From contig NZ_CP072548.1 of assembly GCF_017798005.1 (NCBI RefSeq), positions 1-64,000 on the forward strand: DNA of 64,000 nt. Direction: 5' to 3'. The notes below the pieces were generated by a model that worked only from the letters and a program-made list of their open reading frames with translations, was not told the origin of the DNA and did not search any database. This document shows positions 59,265 through 64,000 of this stretch, piece after piece. Both the position numbers and the translations under genes were made by a program. Positions within the stretch are counted from its first letter, which is position 1; every line of letters begins with the position of its first letter. Origin of the DNA: Aggregatibacter sp. 2125159857 (GTDB lineage Bacteria > Pseudomonadota > Gammaproteobacteria > Enterobacterales > Pasteurellaceae).

Positions 59265-59603
59265 TCGCGTGTATTTTGATGCACGAATGATTTCACCTCG
59301 GCTCGGAATGAAGTGCGGTGGTTTTTTAACGTGTTTTTTCGTGCAACGAGTTGCACGCTACAGGAGCGTTATTCCATATTGTAGCGTGCATCTTGATGCA
59401 CGACCGAATCACGCACGGAACGTTATTCAACGCTTTTAATGGCGCACGCTTCACAGCGTGTGCCGATAACCGATTGATATAAAAGGCACGCGTTAGGAAA
59501 CGCGCGCCATCAAAAAAGGTTATTCCATATCGTAGCGTGCATCTTGATGCACGAATGATTGCCCTCACAAGCGTGTTTTTTCGTGCAACAAGTTGCACGC
59601 TAC
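59265..59603. repeat. REP cluster between the adhesin gene and hicA
   Basis: The gap 58935-59671 holds no gene. After about 330 bases, where the adhesin promoter must lie and an uptake signal occurs at 59097, there is a degenerate REP (59265), an inverted REP 59338-59361 (GA loop), a direct CATC-stem REP 59381-59404, the 72-bp palindrome element 59439-59510, a direct CATC-stem REP 59532-59555 and an inverted CAAC-stem REP 59580-59603. Confidence 0.88.
59439..59510. repeat. 72-bp double-hairpin element, copy 1
   Basis: Two hairpins, GGCGCACGCT-TCAC-AGCGTGTGCC and GGCACGCGTT-AGGA-AACGCGCGCC, are joined by GATAACCGATTGATATAAAA; the outer ends ATGGCGC/GCGCCAT are also complementary. A second copy with one spacer change is at 61067-61138 and a solo arm at 22027. 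Confidence 0.8.
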
Positions 59604-59614
59604 GGGGGATTAGG

Positions 59615-59643
59615 TTGAAAATATAAACATTTTTGTTTATAAT
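59615..59643 (+). promoter_or_regulatory. hicA promoter with overlapping palindromic operator
   Basis: -35 TTGAAA (59615-59620) and -10 TATAAT (59638-59643) are 17 bases apart. The inverted repeat ATAAACA-N4-TGTTTAT (59623-59640) fills the spacer and is a likely site for HicB autorepression. Confidence 0.75.
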
Positions 59644-59671
59644 CATTGCCACTTAAAAACACGGAGGAACG

Positions 59672-59848
59672 ATGAAACAACGAGAGTTTTTAAGGTGGCT
59701 GAAAGCACAAGGTGTAGAAACAAAAGAGGGTACCAACCACATTAAGCTATACCTAAACGGTAAACAATCGGTTCTGCCGCGACATCCCACGAAGGAAATC
59801 GCCAAAGGAACGGAGTTTGCCATTAAAAAGCAATTAGGTCTTAATTAA
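59672..59848 (+). CDS. hicA: HicA mRNA-interferase toxin
   Basis: The 58-residue basic protein (MKQREFLRWLKAQGVE...) is HicA: a dsRBD-like fold with catalytic His in TNHIKLYL (residue 23) and the conserved SVLPRHPTKEI segment. It cleaves mRNA and tmRNA when free of HicB. A GGAGG site precedes the ATG. It is the first gene of hicAB, separated from hicB by a terminator-like hairpin. Confidence 0.95.
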   Translation: MKQREFLRWLKAQGVETKEGTNHIKLYLNGKQSVLPRHPTKEIAKGTEFAIKKQLGLN

Positions 59849-59851
59849 ACG

Positions 59852-59877
59852 AATGCCCTCGAAAGGGGGCATTTTTT
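59852..59877 (+). terminator. Intrinsic terminator between hicA and hicB
   Basis: AATGCCCTC and GGGGGCATT form a 9-bp stem (one G-T wobble) closed by a GAAA tetraloop and followed by TTTTTT. It begins 4 bases after the hicA stop and ends 7 bases before the hicB ribosome site. Confidence 0.8.
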
Positions 59878-59890
59878 AAAGAGGTTGACT

Positions 59891-60307
59891 ATGTTATATC
59901 CAGCAAAATTTGAAAAAGAAGAAAGCGGGCTTTATGCTGTGTCTTTTCGTGATATTCCGGAAGCGATTACTTGTGGAGATGATTATGACGATGCCGTGAA
60001 GATGGCAAAAGACGCGTTGCTTACTTGTATGGATTTTTATTTTGAAGATCATCGCCGCGTTCCGTTGCCAAGCGCACCGGCGGAGGGCGAGGTGCTTATC
60101 GAATTGCCGGCAAGTGTTTTTGCCAAGGTTTTATTGCTCAATGAGATGATCGAACAAAATGTATCAAACGCTGAATTAGCCCGCCGTATCAATGCAAAAC
60201 CACAGGAAGTTCAGCGTATCACAAACCTTGGGCATATCACAAAAATTGACACCATCGCAAAAGCGATTACCGCACTTGGGAAACAATTTGAGTTACGCAT
60301 TGTTTAG
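59891..60307 (+). CDS. hicB: HicB antitoxin
   Basis: The 138-residue protein has the HicB partial RNase-H-like fold (MLYPAKFEKEESGLYAVSFRDIPEAITCGDDYDDA) and a C-terminal HTH (SNAELARRINAKPQEVQRITNLGHITKIDTIAKA), matching E. coli HicB closely. It neutralises HicA and probably represses the hicA promoter. The ATG at 59891 has GAGG 6 bases upstream; the TTG at 59885 is not needed. Confidence 0.94.
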   Translation: MLYPAKFEKEESGLYAVSFRDIPEAITCGDDYDDAVKMAKDALLTCMDFYFEDHRRVPLPSAPAEGEVLIELPASVFAKVLLLNEMIEQNVSNAELARRINAKPQEVQRITNLGHITKIDTIAKAITALGKQFELRIV

Positions 60308-60308
60308 T

Positions 60309-60400
60309 GCGCAGCGTGATTTCATATTGTCGTGCGCATCTTGATGCACGAATGATTCCCCTTATGAGCGTTTTTATTCGTGCAACAAGTTGCACGCTAC
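60309..60400. repeat. REP pair after hicB
   Basis: A degenerate direct CATC-stem REP (about 60331-60350, preceded by GTCG) and a perfect inverted CAAC-stem REP at 60377-60400. They separate hicAB from the next toxin-antitoxin pair. Confidence 0.75.
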
Positions 60401-60494
60401 GGGGAGCGTTTATTATTTCTGTATGCGGCGACTATTGGCATTTTTGCGTGGGGCGTTGTATGCTAAGGCAAAATTGAACACCACAGGAGATGAT

Positions 60495-60665
60495 ATGTTA
60501 AATGAAACCAAACCGCAGACGCCTTTTCAGGAGAAAATCTCATCTCTATTTGAACAATCCTTAACCGAAGAACAGCGTTTTTTACAAGGCATTTTGCGCG
60601 GTGAGATACAAACATTTTCACACGAAGAAGTTGTCGCCACCTTGCGTGAGATGTTAAAACGATGA
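60495..60665 (+). CDS. Antitoxin of a RelE/ParE-type module
   Basis: The 56-residue acidic protein (MLNETKPQTPFQEKISSLFEQSLTEEQRFL...) ends with a helix FSHEEVVATLREMLKR. Its size, position and 4-base ATGA overlap with the toxin gene identify it as the antitoxin, although I do not recognise a named family. The ATG at 60495 has AGGAGA 4 bases upstream; the ORF back to 60390 only reads through a REP. It is related in layout, and slightly in its C-terminal helix (HEEVVATLRE versus HEQVMANLRR), to the antitoxin at 63419. Confidence 0.8.
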   Translation: MLNETKPQTPFQEKISSLFEQSLTEEQRFLQGILRGEIQTFSHEEVVATLREMLKR

Positions 60666-60940
60666 AGCAGGATTATGTCGTTCGTTGGTCTGGAATGGCG
60701 CGTTTTCAGCTATTGGACAAAGCGGAATATATTCGCGCACAAGCCAATAGCGATAAGATTGCAGATAAATTTCTTGATGAGATTGTGCGTTTAGCAGAAA
60801 AACTCAGCTTTATTGCAGATGCGTACGCCGATGGGCGATTTCATGTTTTTCCGCTAAAAAATGGGCATTCCGTTAAATTTTTAGTGGTCGGTTCGTATAT
60901 TATGATTGCCGCCTTTTTACCTCGTGGCATCAATCATTAA
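60662..60940 (+). CDS. RelE/ParE-family toxin
   Basis: The 92-residue protein has the ParE/RelE fold pattern: VVRWSGMARFQLLDKAEYIRAQ (N-terminal helices), AEKLSFIADAYADGRFHVFPL and the strand KFLVVGSYIMIAAFL. It probably inhibits gyrase or cleaves mRNA on ribosomes; the sequence alone does not decide. Similarity to the toxin at 63136 (both with KWHS/RWSG, SFIADAY/SYTADVY and KFLVG) suggests the two are duplicates. Confidence 0.85.
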   Translation: MKQDYVVRWSGMARFQLLDKAEYIRAQANSDKIADKFLDEIVRLAEKLSFIADAYADGRFHVFPLKNGHSVKFLVVGSYIMIAAFLPRGINH

Positions 60941-60970
60941 TCCATTCCCACCATCGCCTCGTTCCATATT

Positions 60971-61231
60971 GTAGCGTGCATCTTGATGCACGAATGATTG
61001 CCCTCACGAGCGTTTTTATTCGTGCAACGAGTTCAGGCTACGATTCTTTTATTTTCAAGGCTTTTGATGGCGCACGCTTCACAGCGTGTGCCGATAATCG
61101 ATTGATATAAAAGGCACGCGTTAGGAAACGCGCGCCATCAAAAAGGGGAGATTCATATTGTAGCGTGCATCTTGATGCACGAATGATTGCCCTCACGAGC
61201 GTTTTTATTCGTGCAACAAGTTGCACGCTAC
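60971..61231. repeat. REPs and 72-bp element between two toxin-antitoxin modules
   Basis: The gap 60941-61284 has no gene. It holds a direct CATC-stem REP (60971-60994), a damaged inverted REP (61019-61041, GAGTTCAGGC), the second copy of the 72-bp element (61067-61138), a direct CATC-stem REP (61160-61183) and an inverted CAAC-stem REP (61208-61231). The order repeats that found before hicA. Confidence 0.85.
61067..61138. repeat. 72-bp double-hairpin element, copy 2
   Basis: Identical to the copy at 59439 except for one base in the joining segment (GATAATCGAT instead of GATAACCGAT). Both copies are flanked by the same REPs, so the whole block was probably duplicated. Confidence 0.8.
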
Positions 61232-61284
61232 GGGTTTACATTATGCGCACACACTACTACAATGACGCATAAAGGATGAGGGAT

Positions 61285-61596
61285 ATGTACACAATTGTTG
61301 AATCTCATATTTACACAAAAATGGCTTCTGCGATTTTAACGCAAGATGAGCAAGAAGCGCTTGCCACGTTTATCGCAATGCAACCCGAATCGGGTGATGT
61401 GATTCCGCATTCGGGCGGTTGTCGCAAATTACGCTGGCAACGGCAAGGTATGGGTCGGCGCGGTGGAAGTCGGGTGATTTATTTTAATCAACTTAACGAC
61501 GGCAAAATATGTCTGTTGTTAATTTATGCAAAAGCAAAATCCGAGACGATTCCGGCGCACTTGCTGAAGCAATTAAAGGAGGAATTGGAAAAATGA
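61285..61596 (+). CDS. RelE/HigB-like toxin
   Basis: The 103-residue protein (MYTIVESHIYTKMASAILTQDEQEALATFI...) has the HigB/RelE pattern with GCRKLRWQRQGMGRRGGSRVIYF and LLLIYAKAKSETIPAHLLKQL. Such toxins are ribosome-dependent mRNA endonucleases. The ATG at 61285 is preferred over 61276 because GAGGG lies just upstream. The toxin gene comes first and overlaps the antitoxin by four bases, the HigBA order. Confidence 0.87.
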   Translation: MYTIVESHIYTKMASAILTQDEQEALATFIAMQPESGDVIPHSGGCRKLRWQRQGMGRRGGSRVIYFNQLNDGKICLLLIYAKAKSETIPAHLLKQLKEELEK

Positions 61597-61904
61597 CGAT
61601 AGATTTAGAGAAAATCAATATTGCCGAACACGAATTCACCGGCGAAGAAATCGGCGAGCTGTTGTTAAGCTCCGTACGCCAAATTAAGACCGGGCAATGC
61701 CGTGAGCGCGAGATCACCAATGAGGCAATTGCCGCACGCAAAAACACCGGGTTGTCGCAATCCGCCTTTGCGCAACTTATGGGAATTTCCGTCCGCACGT
61801 TACAAGGCTGGGAACAAGGCAGACGCAAACCCACAGGCGCAGCAGCAACGTTATTAAAAATCGCCACCCACCACCCCGATGTATTATTGGAGCTTGCCGG
61901 TTAG
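61593..61904 (+). CDS. HigA/NadS-like XRE-family antitoxin
   Basis: The 103-residue protein has a C-terminal XRE helix-turn-helix (TGLSQSAFAQLMGISVRTLQGWEQGRRKP, about residues 53-81) and an N-terminal segment that should wrap the toxin. It would neutralise the upstream RelE/HigB-like toxin and repress the operon. It starts by ATGA overlap at 61593 with AAAGGAGG upstream; the longer ORF to 61509 is inside the toxin gene and rejected. Confidence 0.88.
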   Translation: MTIDLEKINIAEHEFTGEEIGELLLSSVRQIKTGQCREREITNEAIAARKNTGLSQSAFAQLMGISVRTLQGWEQGRRKPTGAAATLLKIATHHPDVLLELAG

Positions 61905-61915
61905 ACGCACACTCC

Positions 61916-62013
61916 GTAGCGTGCATCTTGATGCACGAATGATTTCACCTCGGTACGGAATGAAGTGCGGTGTTTTTTTAACGTGTTTTTTCGTGCAACG
62001 AGTTGCACGCTAC
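61916..62013. repeat. REP inverted pair after the HigBA-like module
   Basis: A direct CATC-stem REP (61916-61939) and an inverted CAAC-stem REP with GA loop (61990-62013) enclose an uptake signal (GAAGTGCGGTG). Nearly the same text occurs at 59300-59361. Confidence 0.85.
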
Positions 62014-62074
62014 GGGAGTTGATTTTGTGGGTGCTCAAGATTATAGTAAAACGCAATTTATTAAGGAGAAAACT

Positions 62075-62260
62075 ATGTTGCTGACTGAAAAAGGTTATGA
62101 CGCATTTTTAGCTGAGAATATTGCGCGAGGCAATGAGGATATTCTGATGGGGCGTTGTCATTCGTTAGAAGAGGCGTGCGCAACATGGCAACAAACTATT
62201 CAACAGAAAGCGGCGGAACTCGCGCAGTTGGATGAGCAACATGAGTCGGTTTATGGCTAA
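62075..62260 (+). CDS. Antitoxin of a ParE-type module
   Basis: The 61-residue acidic protein (MLLTEKGYDAFLAENIARGNEDILMGRCHS...) has a helix LEEACATWQQTIQQKAAELAQL. The family is not recognised by name; size, AAGGAG site, and overlap with a ParE-like gene support an antitoxin. The ORF extension to 62003 reads through a REP. Confidence 0.8.
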   Translation: MLLTEKGYDAFLAENIARGNEDILMGRCHSLEEACATWQQTIQQKAAELAQLDEQHESVYG

Positions 62261-62549
62261 TGTGATTTTGTCTAAACTCGCCACAGACAATATCAATGAA
62301 ATCCTCGCCAATGTTTACGAATTCACCGGGTTTATTTCTACTCCGGAAAAACTCCTCGCCGAATTTGAAAAAACTTTCCGTTTGATTGCCTTTATGCCTG
62401 ATGCCATCGGTCGTTTGCGCGAAGACGGTGAGCGTGAAGCCTTTTGTCGAAATTATCGTATTATTTATCGCGTTATTGAAGAAACCGTGTATATCAAAAC
62501 GGTAGTTCATAGCCGCCGACTTTATCCCCAACCCTCATTTTCACCTTAA
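62241..62549 (+). CDS. ParE/RelE-family toxin
   Basis: The 102-residue protein (MSRFMANVILSKLATDNINEILANVYEFTG...) has the ParE pattern: an N-terminal two-helix hairpin, FRLIAFMPDAIGRLREDGEREAFCRNYRIIYRVIEETVYIKTVVHSRR, with the final VHSRR strand typical of ParE/RelE toxins. In-frame ATGs at 62232, 62241 and 62253 all overlap the antitoxin; the exact start is uncertain. Confidence 0.85.
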   Translation: MSRFMANVILSKLATDNINEILANVYEFTGFISTPEKLLAEFEKTFRLIAFMPDAIGRLREDGEREAFCRNYRIIYRVIEETVYIKTVVHSRRLYPQPSFSP

Positions 62550-62578
62550 GTCCGTAGCCTGTATTCACGATTTCGTGC

Positions 62579-62602
62579 GTAGCGTGCAACTTGTTGCACG
62601 AA
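62579..62602 (+). repeat. Solo direct REP
   Basis: A perfect CAAC-stem REP with TT loop; an uptake signal follows at 62626. Confidence 0.85.
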
Positions 62603-62689
62603 TGATTCAACCTCGGTACGGAATGAAGTGCGGTGATTTTTGAGTGTGTTTTTTGAGGCGATCCGGCGTTGCGGGGTGGATTTCGTTAA

Positions 62690-62718
62690 TTGACAATTTT
62701 TTTGTGATACGCCATAAT
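62690..62718 (+). promoter_or_regulatory. Promoter of the Sib-like antisense RNA
   Basis: -35 TTGACA (62690-62695) and -10 CATAAT (62713-62718) with a 17-base spacer: 11 of 12 consensus bases, the strongest core promoter I see in this region. The expected start is at about 62725. Confidence 0.8.
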
Positions 62719-62762
62719 TTTGAAGAACTGGGAGACTGGTCCTCCCCCAGTAAATTATCGGG

Positions 62763-62822
62763 TTAGTAAGCCGGCAAAGACCAGAGCAACAACACGATAA
62801 CTAGGATAATGGTCTTCAACAT
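62763..62822 (-). CDS. Candidate Ibs-like type I toxin peptide (19 residues)
   Basis: The ORF encodes MLKTIILVIVLLLWSLPAY, one hydrophobic membrane helix. Enterobacterial Ibs peptides are also 18-19 residues, begin with M plus a basic residue, run V/I/L-rich and end in -S-x-AY; this peptide fits at every one of those points. AGAGGA lies 7 bases before ATG, and a 17-bp-spaced promoter stands 72 bases upstream (62894-62922). It would depolarise the inner membrane unless silenced by the antisense RNA. It is too short for ordinary gene callers. Identification rests on length, pattern and architecture, not on alignment. Confidence 0.62.
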   Translation of the reverse strand: MLKTIILVIVLLLWSLPAY

Positions 62823-62893
62823 TATATTATCCTCTTCATTGTAAGGTTTAAGCCTTACACTCACTTTCAAGATTACCCCTTGAAAGTGAAATT

Positions 62894-62922
62894 ATTATGG
62901 TTCGACACACCGAATTCATCAA
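62894..62922 (-). promoter_or_regulatory. Promoter of the ibs-like toxin mRNA
   Basis: On the minus strand, TTGATG (62922-62917), a 17-base spacer, and CATAAT (62899-62894). The mRNA would start near 62887 and have a leader of about 65 bases that folds into two hairpins. Confidence 0.65.
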
Positions 62923-62935
62923 GATGTCTTTTAAG

Positions 62936-62966
62936 AAAGCCCGATAATCAATTATCGGGCTTTTTA
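62936..62966. terminator. Strong terminator downstream of the Sib-like RNA
   Basis: AAAGCCCGATAAT pairs with ATTATCGGGCTTT (13 bp, 2-base loop), followed by TTTTTATTT. Confidence 0.85.
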
Positions 62967-63005
62967 TTTCCTCCATTTATCCACCATGCACACCTCAGTC
63001 ACCAT

Positions 63006-63139
63006 GTAGCGTGCATCTTGATGCACGACCGATTGCCCTTATGAGCGTTTTTTATTCGTGCAACAAGTTGCACGCTACGGGGAGAATGATTTAACCTCGG
63101 TGCGTGATTCACGATTTCGTGCAACAAGTTGCACGCTAC
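63006..63139. repeat. REP cluster between ibs/sib and the last toxin gene
   Basis: A direct CATC-stem REP (63006-63029) and two inverted CAAC-stem REPs (63055-63078 and 63116-63139). The last one touches the stop codon of the toxin gene at 63136. Confidence 0.88.
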
Positions 63140-63429
63140 GGTGAGGAATAATGTTGTTGTTTTGCGGATTTGAAGTCGATGATATAAACGGTGTGTGTGC
63201 CGACAAGAAATTTAACGATGTACTTTCCGTTCAATAGGGGAATTTCTTTTTTCTTTCTGAGCCGGTAAACGTCTGCTGTGTAGGAAAGCTTGTCTATTTC
63301 GCTTTTAACGGCATCGTAAAAATGCTCTGCAATAAGCCTATTTTGGGATTGTTGTAGAATGTAGCGAGCTTGGCTGCGTAATTTTTCCTCCGCCACACTA
63401 TGCCATTTAATGAGGTAATCAAACTTCAT
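63136..63429 (-). CDS. RelE/ParE-family toxin
   Basis: The 97-residue protein has the ParE pattern IKWHSVAEEKLRSQARYILQQSQNRLIAEHFYDAV...LSYTADVYRLRKKKEIPLLNGKYIVKFLVGTHTVYIIDF. It resembles the toxin at 60662. It is encoded after its antitoxin on the minus strand, overlapping it by 11 bases. Its stop codon lies inside the end of a REP, so the C-terminus may have been set by REP insertion. Confidence 0.85.
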   Translation of the reverse strand: MKFDYLIKWHSVAEEKLRSQARYILQQSQNRLIAEHFYDAVKSEIDKLSYTADVYRLRKKKEIPLLNGKYIVKFLVGTHTVYIIDFKSAKQQHYSSP

Positions 63430-63586
63430 CTAACTTTAATTCTCGGCGTAAATTTGCCATAACTTGTTCATGTGCAATGGATTTCACTGAGCCGTTTTCT
63501 AACTGTTCGAGCAGACGTTGTTCTTCCTCGGTGTAATACGGCTCTTTTTGTTTGAATACAGGCGGAGATGAGAGGGTGATTTGCAT
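63419..63586 (-). CDS. Antitoxin of a RelE/ParE-type module
   Basis: A 55-residue ORF not longer than common cut-offs: MQITLSSPPVFKQKEPYYTEEEQRLLEQ... ending VMANLRRELKLDEV. It precedes and overlaps the toxin gene by 11 bases. The C-terminal helix HEQVMANLRREL resembles HEEVVATLREML of the antitoxin at 60495, supporting a duplicated module. AGAGAA lies upstream of ATG. Confidence 0.8.
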   Translation of the reverse strand: MQITLSSPPVFKQKEPYYTEEEQRLLEQLENGSVKSIAHEQVMANLRRELKLDEV

Positions 63587-63703
63587 AGGATTCTCTGTTC
63601 GTTGAAGTTTGGTTTCATTCTACAATTCCTGCAATTATCACGCAAGCCATCCATAAAGTGCGGTGATTTTTGAGCGTATTTTTACGTTGTGTGTATTTCG
63701 TGC

Positions 63704-63949
63704 GTAGCGTGCATCTTGATGCACGACCGAAGCACGCACGGAACGCTATTCAACCTCTTTCGGGTATTTATGATTTCGTGCAACAAGTTGCACGCTACGG
63801 GGGGATTCCACCTCAGTGCGTGATTCACGATTTCGTGCAACAAGTTGCACGCTACGGGGGGATTCCACCTCGGTGCGTGATTGACGATTTCGTGCAACAA
63901 GTTGCACGCTACGGGGATTCAATTTGCACAATGCTTTGTTGCACGCTAC
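63704..63949. repeat. REP cluster at the right end of the window
   Basis: A direct CATC-stem REP (63704-63727) is followed by inverted CAAC-stem REPs at 63775, 63832 and 63889, spaced exactly 57 bases with near-identical spacers (GGGGGATTCCACCTCGGTGCG), and a truncated copy near 63929-63949. An uptake signal precedes the cluster at 63656. Confidence 0.9.
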
Positions 63950-63958
63950 GGGCAAATA

Positions 63959-63990
63959 AAAAGAGAGGAAGGTTTCCTTTCCTCTCTTTG
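63959..63990. terminator. Terminator at the window edge
   Basis: AAAGAGAGGAA pairs with TTCCTCTCTTT around a short loop with A-rich and T-rich flanks. It probably ends a gene lying beyond the window. Confidence 0.7.
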
Positions 63991-64000
63991 TTTGGTGTTT

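Larger units (their letters stand above)
62725..62966 (+). ncRNA. Candidate Sib-like antisense RNA opposing the ibs-like toxin
   Basis: Transcription from the promoter at 62690 would give an RNA beginning with a stem-loop (ACTGGGAG...CTCCCCCAGT, 62727-62751) and then covering the complete toxin ORF and its ribosome site. Further hairpins lie at 62841-62858 and 62862-62888, and a strong terminator at 62936-62966. No ORF is supported on this strand. The 5' hairpin plus full antisense overlap of a 19-codon hydrophobic ORF is the Sib/QUAD architecture known from enterobacteria. The true 3' end may lie before the last terminator. Confidence 0.6.

Overview
The window is chromosomal DNA of a gamma-proteobacterium of the family Pasteurellaceae. 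The Hin-type DNA uptake signal (AAGTGCGGT and its complement ACCGCACTT) recurs throughout, inside genes, between them and inside repeats. Gene content and the very large trimeric autotransporter point to Aggregatibacter or a close Haemophilus relative; the genus is an inference. Position 1 is the GTG start of dnaA, so the record begins at the usual chromosome zero point and the origin itself would lie just outside.

Layout. 1-3553: replication operon dnaA-dnaN-recF. 3599-8479: small housekeeping genes (methyltransferase, sodC, a YdcH-like protein, a low-molecular-weight phosphatase, rimO, arfA and a small unknown). 8595-17147: a complete galactose regulon, mglBAC importer, a GalR/GalS-type repressor and galTKM, with CRP and GalR-type operators visible. 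17337-21988: recO, rlmD, relA, dgkA. 22101-24014: a HAD phosphatase and a MerR regulator divergent from a short zinc-type CDF exporter. 24350-27808: moeB, moeA, argH. 28049-30222: four identical tRNA-Val(TAC), gltX, tRNA-Ala(GGC). 30674-36365: periplasmic nitrate reductase napDAGHBC; moeA/moeB earlier would supply its molybdenum cofactor. 36632-38737: pldB, crcB, yigL. 38891-42877: ilvG, ilvM, ilvD. 42979-46554: PRD-like protein, yqaB, yqaA, luxS, purT.

From about 46.6 kb to the end the character changes. The region is packed with short palindromes made of a GTAG tetranucleotide followed by an 8-bp hairpin (REP elements). A REP-associated tyrosine transposase (RAYT, 47372-47908) sits among them, so this is a REPtron. 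The REPs occur singly, as inverted pairs, and as tandem arrays with exact 124-bp and then 181-bp periods, most units of which also carry an uptake signal. An 8.5-kb gene for a trimeric autotransporter adhesin (50397-58934) lies next to the arrays. From 59.6 to 63.6 kb five type II toxin-antitoxin modules are strung together with REPs between them: hicAB, three RelE/ParE-type pairs and one HigBA-like pair.

Between the last two of these I find an unlisted 19-codon hydrophobic ORF (62763-62822, minus strand). It is covered by a convincing antisense promoter and RNA, and its architecture matches the enterobacterial Ibs/Sib type I toxin-antitoxin family.

Other points worth attention are recO, which appears to start at ATC; arfA, which carries its transcription terminator inside the coding region; an intrinsic terminator between hicA and hicB; uptake-signal inverted pairs acting as RNA hairpins (purT terminator, napA-napG junction); a MoeB without its zinc cysteines; and two families of inverted-repeat elements sitting inside the gal and ilv gene clusters.
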